Shown one piece after another: positions 54,412-64,000 of a stretch of 64,000 nt of DNA. Within the stretch, counting starts at the first letter, position 1; every line of letters starts with the position of its first letter. The notes beneath the pieces were generated by a model. It saw only the letters and a program-made list of their open reading frames with translations. It searched no databases and was not told the origin of the DNA. Location: NCBI GenBank assembly GCA_039583875.1, contig CM077149.1:18737194-18801193 (forward strand), written 5' to 3'. Source of the stretch: Platanthera guangdongensis (taxonomy: Eukaryota > Streptophyta > Magnoliopsida > Asparagales > Orchidaceae). A program made the position numbers and the translations under genes.

Positions 54412-55229
54412 TGTTGAAACCGGAATCCGGCCTCTTGTGGAGTTCGACCCTCGGGGAAGGGGTGGTCTCGCGCCTACTTTGCTCCTGCAAGAAAAACAAC
54501 GAAAGAGACAAGAAAGAACAGACCCAAGGGCTCGGCAGCGAGGTCCCACCACAAACCCGGAAGATCTCTGAGCGCTTCCCCTCCTTAGCCAGAAGCCGAG
54601 CTAAGGTACTCTCATAGAACACTTGGAAATGAGAGTAAGGAGGCACTGAAAGCGTGTCCTCTGAGGTACCCCTTGGGTCTTATTTATAGCTTTTTGGAAC
54701 CTGAACTGCCAATAACCAAAATAACTGACCTGAAAATACCAAAAGGCTCTTAGCTGGGTCTGCCAACATCCAAACTCCGCTGTTCTGATGGGCTATGCGC
54801 AGTCCAACCTGGTCTGCCAACAGCGAGACTCCGCTGTCCTGAGTAGCTATTCGCACCCACGGGGAGTCAACTCGCCTCCAATCCTTCTTCGCGGGAGGCG
54901 GGCGCGACCTGACTTCAGTTGCCCGCCCATGCTCCCTGGGCGAGCGCGAGCCGGGGGTCGCGACCTGCCTTGCTTCTGCCGGGGCGGACGGGCGGCCAGG
55001 TCGCGTGACTCTCGATCAGCTCGCCAGTCGCGGGTCGCCAAACTCGTCTGCTTTGGCCAAGGACTCTTCGCGCGACCCGCTCGCTTGCCTCGTCGGCTCG
55101 CTCGCCTGAAATGGGCGGGAGCGGGCCAGCCCTTCTGCCGCATATCTGTTTGCCGCTCGGATGCGGGCCGCGGGGCAAGGTCTGCTCGCCTCCCTGGTGG
55201 GACCCACTCGCCGGACACGGGGTTGTACA
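54412..55229 (-). repeat. 5' LTR of the Tat element
   Basis: 818 bases, partner of 42,357-43,175. TATA box TATAAATAAG (minus) near 54,687. Flanked outside by ACTAT. Confidence 0.95.
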
Positions 55230-55430
55230 ACTATAAAATCTGTGTGTTCTCTGTGTGTGCTTTATTCTGTGATTGTTGTGTTGTATTGCTGTGAAGAATT
55301 GTTTATAATTCTGTGATTCTGCCTAAAAGTTTAAAAAGATTAAGGTCACCTATTCACCCCCCCCCTCTAGGTGATTAGGTACAATTTCTTTCAACCTGGT
55401 CCTATCTCAACGAAAATATTGTCTTGACCT

Positions 55431-55610
55431 GACAATATTGTCTTAATGTCTCGTCAATGCTTTCCACGCCTCTCCCAATCTCCATCGACTCATAAACGAC
55501 AATATTGTGCAGACAATATTGTGACAATATTACTCTGAATTGGACCAGACAATATTGTCTTAATGTCTCGCCAATGCTTTCCACGCCACTCCCAATCTCC
55601 ATCGACATCA
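55431..55610. repeat. duplicated segment with GACAATATTGTC palindromes
   Basis: A segment of about 57 bases (CAATATTGTCTTAATGTCTC, GTCAATGCTTTCCACGCC, CTCCCAATCTCCATCGAC) occurs at 55,433 and 55,551. Between and around are about five copies of the palindrome (G)ACAATATTGT(C). It starts where copia element C loses its coding similarity. Confidence 0.75.
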
Positions 55611-55619
55611 CCTTCGGCG

Positions 55620-57218
55620 AATCCAGTAGTCTGTGAGTGCTTCCTCGTCCAACTACAGGTCTGAAGGTTCCAACGCTCGGATTCCACCTTCCAGACGATC
55701 AGTTCACCCCCAGTCTGCCGCCACGTCTTTGTCCATACCGCCTCCTCCGAACGGCTTCCATTCCATCTTCCCTACTATTTATGACCAATCCTTTGTCATT
55801 CCTAGTAACTCTCAACCTCTGAACGTAATCTAGCACCTCCCACCCAAAGCTTCTCCCTTGATCCACAAAACTGGCTCTTCTAGGAAACGCCAGCATACCT
55901 TTTTGACGCCTTTTGGGCTTCGCCGTTTCGCCCGTGCTCTCAAGGCATGACCCTTACCTCATCTCATGTTTTGATGCTTATTAGTGAGGGAGAAGCGGCA
56001 GAATGCAGTGGGGGAAGCTTGATGGTAGTTCCTAGAGGAATGCCAATAACCAACGGGGTGTCAGCATTGGAAGTCGACGAGGTGCCTGGCCGGCCTGTGA
56101 TAAAGGTATCAAAATTCCCATCAAACTGCTGGATTAGGTCCTCGAGAGGGTGATGTACTCCTCATAAACATCAAGTCGGGTCAGTGGGACTGAGCTCAGG
56201 AGTGTTCTATTGCACCAAGGAGCGTAAGTTGGGTATACACGTGAGGAGCTGGACTGGATGGGGCGCAGATTAGTGTCATGGTAGTAGCAGGCATGGACAA
56301 TCATGGAGAGTCGGCGCGGATGATGTGTAACTCGTCGCAGAGGGTTGGCATTGACAAGGGTTAATAGTGGCTACGGATGAGACGCAGAGGATACGACGAG
56401 TAGGGCGATCATGGCAAGGTGGGAGTGAATGAGGCGTGGAGGGCGCGGTGTAGCGAGCAGAAGGTGAGAGACGCGTCATAAAAAGATTGGTGCAGATGAG
56501 TGTTAGGGTGGGTGTAGGATCGTTTTTCTAGCGGCGGAGACCGCGGCCTGAAGATGACAGATCAGACCAAATGTGGTGGTGGATTAAAGGAAGTGAGGGA
56601 GGAGAAGAAGGAAATGGAGAGGATAATTTAAGACCCTATGGCTCACTTCATTGATCTTACTTCCAAAATACAAGATATTATGTCTTATATGGGCTTATAA
56701 AACGTGAAGGGCAAACAATAATTAACCAAACAGGCCCAAATAAACAAAATGTGATAATAAGATAGGTATGACGGAGTGCGTGATGCCCATGCGCACTATT
56801 AGCTAATGTTCGTTGTGTTGTTGGAATCTATACCATTGTCACCTCGGTCCCGATGTCGATATACATGCCCCACGCAACGGAGAGCCTCGCCCTTGTTCAT
56901 ATCTAAAACAAACTAGTTTCGCATAAAGGAATTAACAACCATGAATCTCATTTCTCAACCGTCAATCAGAGCCTCTTAAATATAATGGTAATGCGAATGA
57001 GCATATACAACAACAATGCTCTGGAGAGTCAACAAAGGGATGAGCATATACAATAACCATGCTTTTGTAGAATCAACAAAGGTGGAAAATAAAATTGTTT
57101 ATCCCACATTGATGTTCTGATTTGTAGTGAAAATCAAGTGCAACCCCGACCTCTCTTCTAATTAGATGGCCCTCTCAACTGCAGCATATCACCATGGCAA
57201 GTCCTTGAGACTTGCACT
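55620..57218. other. no recognisable gene
   Basis: Several short open frames without family motifs. Nothing repeated in the window that I can see. Confidence 0.45.
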
Positions 57219-57944
57219 GATACAAGAAAGACGTCACATCTACCTGCCACCTCGGACAACAAACGAGCCGAGCTCGAGTCGAGCTCATCGAAAATGGCCG
57301 GCTCGAGCTCGAGTTGTTTTTTTTCTTCGAGCTCGAGCTCGAGCTCGACGAACCTTTGTTCATTGGGCTCGAGCTAGACGAGCTCGACCGAGCTCGGGGA
57401 GAAAAATTTGAATATATTTTTTTAAAAAAAGTAATTATATATAAATACATATAATATATATTAGTATAATAGTATTATTAATATCTATATTTTATAAATT
57501 ATAATACATATAATAAATTAAAAAAGCTTGCGAGCTTGCTCGCGAGATCATGAACAACCGGAAGCAGACTCGAGCTCGGCTCGAATTAAAGTTCAAGCTT
57601 CTTAAGCTCGAGCTCGACATGATCGAGTTCGAGTCGAGTTTTTTTTTGAGCCGGCTTATCGAGCTCTTGAGCAGGCTCGACTCAACTTGCACCCCTACTG
57701 CCACCTTGTAGTCCCACAAAGGAGCCCACCTTGGCGTCGCACCAAGGCGGCTTTATCAGGCCCGCGGGCCATACACTCCAACCCGTCTCTGGTCCCACCA
57801 AAGGAAGCAGAAAGGTTGTTGAGGCGAGATTCGATCTCGAGACCTCCTTGATAAAGAGTTATCAGGGGAGCTCTCATCACCAACTGATTCGGCCCCTTGG
57901 TGGGACTTCAGGGTGGCAGACAGGTGTGACACCTATCCTGCATC
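57219..57944. mobile_element. foldback element, copy 2, split by a MITE
   Basis: Left part GATACAAGAAAGACGTCACA ... CTGCCACCT (57,219-57,252) and right part from 57,698 to CACCTATCCTGCATC (57,944) together match the foldback at 31,975. Shared phrases include GGCTTTATCAGGCCCGC, GGTTGTTGAGGC and CTTGATAAAGAG. TGCACT lies on both outer sides (57,213 and 57,946), a possible target duplication. Confidence 0.75.
57253..57697. mobile_element. GAGCTCGAGC-rich MITE inserted in the foldback element
   Basis: 445 bases between two copies of CTGCCACCT (57,244-57,252 and 57,698-57,706). Each end is rich in GAGCTCGAGCTCG on an AT-rich centre; the right end reads TAGGGGTGCAAGTTGAGTCG as reverse complement, like many plant hAT MITEs (GGGGTG ends, 8-bp duplications). 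Confidence 0.75.
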
Positions 57945-58406
57945 ATGCACTCACACACACATGCACCTACAATGCTTCCTACCTTGCCGACACCTTGTGC
58001 TTTCTGTGTATGCACCTTTACATTCCTTCATCCCGATGTAACTTATGCTTCAAAGAATTTGCAACATTTTCCTACACTTCTTCTTTTATTTGTTTGTTTG
58101 TCGCACTCAATGCATACACCCAAAAGTCTTCCTAAAAGCTTGGTACACACAACCACCTTAATTGGCAGAGTCCTCCACAATGAGTGATAACTAATTATAG
58201 GGTTTTCTTCATTGGAAATCTCAAACATCAAATCTAAACAAGTCATTATCCAGTTCCAAGAGAAATCTTGTTAAGTATAGGGTTAATGAAACTCATGACA
58301 AAATTCTAAGTTGTCAAACACAAGGGCTCAGATCTTCTGAGTGATCACTGAACAAAGAATAGTAAAATGAATTGGATTAGAGAATGAAATTATTACGATC
58401 CTTGCC

Positions 58407-58814
58407 TGTAACATCGTTGGCAGTGATAATGGAGGCGGAGATACAAGGAGAGCCGAGCTCAATCCGCGAAAAATGCGAGGGGAGAGGAAGAAGGGAGTCG
58501 ACTTAACCCTAACCTTATAAATGAGGAAGAAGAGAACTAGAAAGAGAGAACTTAGAGAGATAAAGAGAGTTGGATTAATTCATTTCATATCTCTTACATG
58601 ACCCAAGGGTCCTTATATATAGGACCCATGATGGCATAAGTGTAAATATCTAATATATAAAGATGCGGACAAATGCACAATACTAACACATTAAGACTCT
58701 AGCAACTCATAACTATGACTCGACTCATAAAATTCAACTCCAATACTTACAGACTCGTAATAATATGATCGCTACTAGATAATTGATGGTGTGGGACCCA
58801 TAATATCCCACACA
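58407..58814 (-). repeat. retroelement LTR, minus strand
   Basis: In element sense it starts TGTGTGGGATATTATGGG after a purine-rich TTTGAAGGG, has a TATA box (CCTATATATAAGG) near 58,617, and may end GATGTTACA at 58,407. Just upstream the frame reads ALLKLERKFDLKG, related to MFELEGKLDLEE at 28,690. The opposite LTR was not identified. Confidence 0.5.
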
Positions 58815-58829
58815 CCCTTCAAATCGAAC

Positions 58830-60304
58830 TTTCTCTCAAGCTTAAGCAGTGCTTGTACGGAGTAATCATACGGCTCTTTGATTCCCTGCCAAAATAACTC
58901 TTGATAGCGCGTTGTTGTGGAGACACTACACGGGTCGTCATCGTGCTCACAGATGTCATGAGAGACTGCAAGGATCTGGCCTAACAGAAGCGCTCACGGA
59001 AGGAGAAGACCATCGGTCACAAGCTCTGGAGTCGGGGTGAGTGTACCCAGTGAATGTAGTCAGACGAGGGTAGCGGAGAACCGTGTTGAAGGTGATCCAC
59101 AACAATGAGAGGGGGGTGACGTTGACTGGGAGACGGTCGTCTGAAGGAATGGATCAAGAAGGACCTTTGGAATAGGTAGCTAGAGTAAAGGCTGCAGGAT
59201 GGAGACCGTGGGGATGAATGGTGGGAGCACAATTTGTGGAGGCACCACCGCTGGCGTGGAGGAGACAAGGTCGTGATGTAGGCTAGTCTCTTAGGCGAGG
59301 TCGTGACGGTTGGAGACTCCCGAGGTGCTCTCACACACTCCAACTTACCCGCGCAAAACTAAACGTAGCAACCTATATTTTGTATTATTAATCACATGCG
59401 ATTACGAAGGGTCGCTAAACCTCTCGAGAGGGAATAGAGGCTATGGGCCAAAATCCACTCAAGCGAAATGGATCCACACGATCCGATTGAGCAGAAGTTG
59501 TACCAAAAGGGATCTACCGAAAAATAGACGATTCGTAAAAGGTGGATCACTCCCAACAAAAATAACGAGGGTCGCCAAGCCTCACGAACTTAAACAAGTT
59601 TAGATAAACAATAACAAATCGTTGCGAAGAAATCCACTATGAAATTCGATGATTTCGCAAGCCACGCAATATTATCTCGCCACGAGATTTATCAAGAAAG
59701 AGTTCACAATGTAAAGTAGAAACATTCGTTACCCTTCGCTCGGATGAAGATTCCACAGAGGGGTTCGCTCTCCCTCGGTTCCACCGGATGCCCGCCGGAT
59801 GGTGTGAAACACGTTGCCTTCTTCGGAGCCATGCTGGGAGGAGTTCCACGCAAGCGGATGTTGTTGTACCCTAGCCGAACAATCACCCAGAGTAGGCACG
59901 GGTCGGTCGGCCACCGTCACGTAGAGAAGTCGCCTGGCCACGGCTCGCGCGAGGTGGAAGAAACCGTCCCGTTTGGAGAGAAGAAGGGAGGGGGAGTGGC
60001 GGCCGACTGGTGCCTAGAGGGAGAGGGAGGAGGAGGGCCGAGCTTCACCAGGCTGAACAATTGGGAGAAAGAGGCGGTCAGGGGAACGTGCAAGAAAGAA
60101 TAGGGTTTGAGAATGCTATTTGATTCAATCCAAAAAATCTGCCCTCATCCTTCCCACATTAGCCTTAAATAAGGCTTTACAAAATTGGCTAATGGCAATC
60201 CATAGTTTACACAAATAAATAATAAAAAAACAGTTTTTATTTTCTAAATTAATTAACAAGATAAAAAAGAAAGATGATAGAATATGAAGAAATCATATTC
60301 AACA
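58830..60304 (-). other. chromovirus 3' LTR region, left limit unclear
   Basis: A purine-rich AAATGGGA followed by TGTTGAATATG at 60,304 marks the start of the 3' LTR just after the pol stop. A TATA-like CTTATTTAAGG lies near 60,173 (minus). The other end could be near 59,080 (CCTTCAACA) but is not proven. 58,840-59,340 reads proline/serine-rich frames that may belong to the older element to the left. Confidence 0.5.
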
Positions 60305-60310
60305 TCCCAT

Positions 60311-61618
60311 TTATGACATGTGCCGCGGCCGGAAGTTGTAGCGGAGATCATTAATAATTTTACGGTGTCGCAAGTCCTTTGTTGGAGATGGCAAGAGATC
60401 CTCCGTAAGGATATTGCCACCATCATCATTAAATCGGGGGTCGTCAGCTCCATAAATCCTCCCCCTCTCAAAAGGACTCATCACCGATGAGTTGGCTTGA
60501 ATGTACCGGCAGAGAAGAGCATCATCCAAGAGAGCCACCTCCGACTCGGGTAGCCAAGAGTCATCATAAGCAGGGCGATCACGCCACCGGACCAAGAAGC
60601 GGTGACTGTTACCATTCGGAGAAGAGGGTACTTTATCGGAGAGGATCCTGTCAGGCAAAAAAGCGGTCTTGTGGAACCTTGGAAAAGCGTTAGCCAAAGA
60701 AGGAGAAATAGTTTCAACATCAACATTAAGCTTACCTCCAGTGGAGACCGAAGTAGAGGACGAACCTGGGATAATCTCACCCCCAAACCCAATAGAAGAG
60801 AAAGTGGTAGTCATAAACGTGGAGGTAGATATTTCAAGTGGCGGAGATAAATACGGCGTTAAATCCGAAACATTGAAAATAGGGGATATACCCCATTCGG
60901 TGGGTAAGTCCAACAGATAAGCATTGTTACCTAACTTATTTAGGATTCGAAAAGGACCAGCGCGCTGGTTCGCCAATTTTTTTACGGTGCCCGAAGGCAT
61001 CCGTTCAGGGATGAGACGCACCAATACTAAATCATCAAAGTTAAAGTGTGATTCGCTTTTTCATAAATTTGCATGTGATTGATAAGACGCATATTGGTTG
61101 GCTAATGTTTCTTGAACGCGCTTATGTAAAGTCTGAACATGAAGAGCGAACTCTTGTGCAAAATGACTTGACTTATAAGATGGAGGTAACGGAATCAAGT
61201 CAAGTGGCACCGATGCCTTGTAGCCATGCACAATTTCATTTGGGGACAAGCCCGTAGATCTATTCTTGGAATTGTTGTACGCAAGCTGGGCGTGGGGAAG
61301 GACTAAGTCCCAAGTGCCTTTATGGTCACCCACAAGACACCTAAGTAAACTACCCAAGCTTCTGCTTACTACCTCCGTTTGCCCATCCGTTTGCGGATGG
61401 TAGGCCGAAGAAAACAAAAGTCTGGTGCCTATAAGCTTCCAAAGAGTTTTCCAAAAACAACTTATAAATTTTACGTCCCTATCAGTTACTATTGTCTTAG
61501 GAACGCCCCGGTGTCCAACCACATCTTTAAAATAAAGTTTCGCAATATGAGAGGCATCATTGGTTTTGTTACATGCAATAAAATATGTCATCTTTGAAAA
61601 CCGATCGACCACTACCAA
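60311..61618 (-). pseudogene. chromovirus integrase core and chromodomain
   Basis: [37 protein letters not shown] and HPQTDGQTEVVSRSLG give the integrase D, D and E regions. Downstream, RAGPFRILNKLGNNAYLLDL is the usual C-terminal segment, and HRFLVRWRDRPAYDDSWLPE resembles the chromodomain-like end of plant chromoviruses. A stop/frameshift separates the two parts near 61,030-61,060. The final stop is at 60,311. Confidence 0.87.
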
Positions 61619-61721
61619 GATGGAATCATGACGCCTAAAAGTGGTAGACCCAAAATAAAGTTCATGCTAACGTCTTCCCACGGTACAGAAGGAATCGGAA
61701 GAGCAGTATAAAGACCGGCAT

Positions 61722-62567
61722 TCATTTGTTTCCTTTAGCTAATTGGCACACACGACAACTCCCTACAATTTTATTGACCATGGACTTAAGTCTAGGCCAA
61801 TGAAATTTGTCCTCGATAAGAGTAATAGTTTTGTCCCGGCCAAAATGACCGTCTAGACCTCCACGATGAAATTCCCAGACTATAAAATGCCGCAGAGATG
61901 AGAGAGGTATACACAGCTTCTGGTGCTTGAATAGATAACCGTCTCGAATAAAGTATGCCGAAATGGTAGTGGGAGAGTCGCTCTGAGCGGAAAGATAGAT
62001 ATCTTTGAAATCCGGGCAATGAACGTACTCATCCTTAATCCTGTCGAACTCAATGACCTTCATTTCTAGCGTAGACAATAATAAGGAGATACGGCTGAGG
62101 GCAACTGCAACACGATTTAACGTCTCCTTTAGATGTTTTATTATAAAAGTGCACTCTTGAAGATAAGAGACCCATTTGGCATGACGGGGGCTGACTTTGC
62201 TTTGGGAGTTGACAAACCTCAAAGCATCGTGATCGGATTGGATAACAAACTCCTTAGGGAGGAGATGGTGCCTCCAATGTTGGAGACAACGAATAACGGC
62301 GTAAAACTCTCGATCATAATTAAAATAATTTAATTTTGGACCAGCGAGCTTCTCACTAAAGTATCCAATTGGATTCCCCTCTTGACTCAAGACACCCCCA
62401 ATGCCAACCCCGAACGCATCACATGATAATTTGAAAGCCTTGCTAAAATCCGGCAACCGCAAGAGAGGCGCTTCCGACATTCGAGATTTAATTGTTTGAA
62501 AGGCTTTAGTAGCCAACATAGTCCACTTGAACTCACCCTTCTTCAAACATTCTGTAATTGCCGCCAT
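61722..62567 (-). pseudogene. chromovirus RNase H and integrase zinc finger
   Basis: KAFKLSCDAFGVGIGGVLSQ and LPKEFVIQSDHDALRFVNSQ are gypsy RNase H motifs. FHRGGLDGHFGRDKT and CRVCQLAKG give the integrase HHCC finger. Frame lost at both ends. Confidence 0.87.
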
Positions 62568-62599
62568 GATACTACTAAAATCACGAATGAATCGGCGAT

Positions 62600-63762
62600 A
62601 AAAGGTGGCTAGCCCGTGAAAACTCCTAACGTCCCGTATGGTGGCGGGCTACGGCCAATCCTTAATAGCTTGGACTTTCTTAGGATCAACATGTATGCCT
62701 TCCGAACTCACAATATACCCCAGGAACTCAACAGAGGTGACATCAAATGTACATTTATTATGTTGACAAATAGCTCTTCCATTCGTAACGTGGTAAGGAT
62801 AGTCCTCAAGTGTGATTCGTGATCGGTTGGAGAGGTGCTAAAGACTAAGATGTCATCAAAATATACGACTATGAACTTCCCATGAAGGGTTGGAACACGT
62901 GAGTCATCATCCGAGAGAAAGTACTCGGGGCATTAGAAAGCCCAAACGGCATTACCAACCACTCATAAAGCCCTTCCTTCGATTTAAAAGCCGTCTTCCA
63001 TTCATCTCCCTCTCTAATCCTTATTTGATGGTAGCCACTCCTAAGATCTAACTTAGAAAAGATCATGGCTCTGGCTAACATATCCAACAAGTCATCCAAG
63101 CGAGGGATGGGAAACGTATATTTGACAGAAATTTTCTTAATAGTCCGACTGTCAATGCACATCCTCCAAGAACCATCTTCCTTAGGGGCTAGTAAGGCGG
63201 GTACGGCGCAGGGACTTTTGCTATGGCGGATAAACCCTTTGCTGAGCAAATCCGAAATTTGAGTTTGCAATTCATGGTGTACGGGGGGGTTAAGCCGATA
63301 ATTAGAAAGGTTGGACAGAGAGGAACCCGGAACAAAGTCTATCGCATGTTGGATTTCCCGCATGGGGGGTAACATGGGTTGTAGCTCATATGGGTAGACA
63401 ACTTTAAACTCTTCTAGGAGTCTCCTTAACACGTCTTCCTTCTCGTGTAAACAAACCAAAGCATACATGACCCCATACATAAAGGAATCACGCACAAACT
63501 CCTTTCCGATCAGACTTAGAGTTTTCTTCTCTACCGGAATAATCGTGTCCCTAGAGGGAACGAAAGGGTCTTTAGGCAGGGTGGGTTTCAAGACAATCTT
63601 CTTGTCGTTAAACTTAAACTCATAAGTGTTCGCGCGCCCAAAGTGAGTAACATCGTGGTCATATAGCCACGGGCGTCCTAATAAGATGTGGCAAGAATCC
63701 ATGGGATGACGTCGCACCAGATTTGTTCTGAATAGGCTTTGATGGTGAGAGGAACCAAACAC
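62600..63762 (-). pseudogene. chromovirus reverse transcriptase
   Basis: [54 protein letters not shown] and [16 protein letters not shown] are RT motifs. The catalytic [11 protein letters not shown] is present near 62,850 but one base out of frame with the preceding [10 protein letters not shown] part. HLLGRPWL-like sequence at the start joins it to protease. Confidence 0.88.
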
Positions 63763-63968
63763 CGCATTGCGACCAGAAGGGTAGTCTTATTTACCCACGC
63801 AACCTTGTATGGATGCGGGTGAGGCTTGGGGGTCAGATACATATGGGTTACCGCATTCTCCGATATGACATTCACGCAGCTCTCACTATCTATAATAAGC
63901 TTACACAATTTTTCTCCACTCTTAAAGTGAGAAAAAAATGTTATTCCTATTCCAATCCTCGGAAGCAT
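63678..63968 (-). pseudogene. gypsy aspartic protease, active site altered
   Basis: GEKLCKLIIDSESCVNVISE is the protease active-site region; the usual D-S-G reads D-S-E, so the catalytic loop Gly is lost. The next part, [20 protein letters not shown], is the normal continuation. Confidence 0.8.
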
Positions 63969-64000
63969 GGGGGGTAGCTAAAATACATCTCATGACCATC

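Larger units (their letters stand above)
42357..55229 (-). mobile_element. complete Tat-lineage Ty3-gypsy retrotransposon, 12.9 kb
   Basis: Two LTRs (42,357-43,175 and 54,412-55,229) are flanked by ACTAT at 42,352-42,356 and 55,230-55,234. In element sense (minus) the order is 5' LTR, tRNA-Phe primer site, gag, protease, RT, RNase H, second RNase H, integrase, tandem-repeat region, two antisense genes, polypurine tract, 3' LTR. The second RNase H after the first and this layout mark the Tat/Ogre branch. By eye the LTRs differ by about 13 substitutions and one 1-base indel, roughly 1.6%, so insertion is recent on a plant time scale. Confidence 0.95.
40564..55393 (+). mobile_element. solo copia LTR (1.95 kb), split by a Tat element
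   Basis: Starts TGTTGGGTACATTGG and ends ATTTCTTTCA, flanked by ACCTG at 40,559-40,563 and 55,394-55,398. The LTR is made of 40,564-42,356 plus 55,235-55,393. It has a TATA box at 41,665-41,674 (TATATAAAGG), a U5 with CTGAGTGTAGGCCTTGTTG repeats (42,120-42,200), and an end like many copia LTRs (TATTCACCCCCCCCCTCTAG). No internal region lies between its two ends except the later gypsy insertion, so it is a solo LTR. Confidence 0.88.
37261..55433 (+). mobile_element. Ty1-copia element C, split by nested insertions
   Basis: Plus-strand copia with a short 196-bp LTR (37,261-37,456), primer site (37,457-37,467), an 880-base leader, gag, remains of integrase C-terminus and RT. Protease and integrase core are deleted. 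Its RT frame is cut at 40,563 by a solo LTR (which itself holds a Tat element) and resumes at 55,394 after the duplicated ACCTG: before the insertion it reads RLEVAQKPDDL and after it VLSQRKYCLDL, the usual copia RT sequence. Coding similarity ends near 55,433 and no 3' LTR was found. Short LTRs and this gag type fit the Ale/Retrofit group, by memory only. Confidence 0.85.
60304..64000 (-). mobile_element. Ty3-gypsy chromovirus-like element, broken, runs off window
   Basis: Minus-strand pol in the order protease, RT, RNase H, integrase, chromodomain-like C-terminus, then the 3' LTR at 60,304. The reading frame is broken at several points (near 62,870, 62,570-62,820, 61,620-61,720 and 61,030-61,060). 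The 5' half lies outside the window. It is not closely related to the Tat element. Confidence 0.9.

Noticed and set aside
57166..57450. Ser/Arg-rich frames
   Set aside because: They translate the GAGCTCGAGC repeat of a MITE.

Overview
This window is nuclear DNA of a flowering plant. The support is plant-type Ty1-copia and Ty3-gypsy retrotransposons (including a Tat-lineage element with a second RNase H), hAT and PIF/Harbinger DNA transposons, Tourist-like MITEs, a primer site matching plant tRNA-Phe, a remorin exon and a PPR-gene fragment. I cannot narrow it to a family. I found no intact ordinary host gene: almost everything recognisable is a transposable element or a host-gene fragment among repeats.

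Layout. 1-2683: minus-strand copia element (partial) with a 1.9 kb LTR. 2950-4763: a second broken minus-strand copia. 5.8-10.9 kb: hAT-like relics, a remorin exon 1 fragment, a 19-bp minisatellite, (TA)n tracts, a GC-hairpin array and foldback DNA. 11.3-15.1 kb: two copies of an LTR-like segment with different upstream (U3) halves. 15.2-23.8 kb: a TATG microsatellite, Tourist-type MITEs, a 753-bp Pack-type element carrying a PPR fragment, a gypsy gag relic and a Harbinger transposase relic. 23,789-27,882: a 4.1 kb hAT transposon with a decayed transposase and a perfect 7 of 8 target duplication. 31,975-32,355: a long foldback element. 34,782-36,301: a non-autonomous hAT with exact 8-bp target duplications and two striking arrays of palindromes.

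37,261-55,433 is a three-level nest that can be read exactly. A copia element (LTR, primer site, gag, RT) is split at 40,563 by a solo copia LTR (duplication ACCTG). That solo LTR is split at 42,356 by a complete 12.9 kb Tat gypsy element (duplication ACTAT), and the outer copia RT reading frame resumes at 55,394. The Tat element has gag, protease, RT/RNase H/second RNase H/integrase on the minus strand. Its 3' region holds a 1.6 kb hairpin-forming tandem array and two plus-strand (antisense) TATA-driven, apparently spliced accessory genes. 57.2-57.9 kb: a second foldback copy split by a MITE. 58.4-64 kb: an LTR and a decayed minus-strand chromovirus-like gypsy pol running off the window.

The most interesting signals are: (1) subterminal arrays of palindromes, different at left and right ends, shared in design by both hAT elements; (2) a U3 promoter packed with 28 exact copies of GTGTCGACAC, with CG-motif-rich U3s in two other LTRs; (3) the two antisense spliced genes of the Tat element; (4) a PPR fragment carried by a small element with inverted ends.
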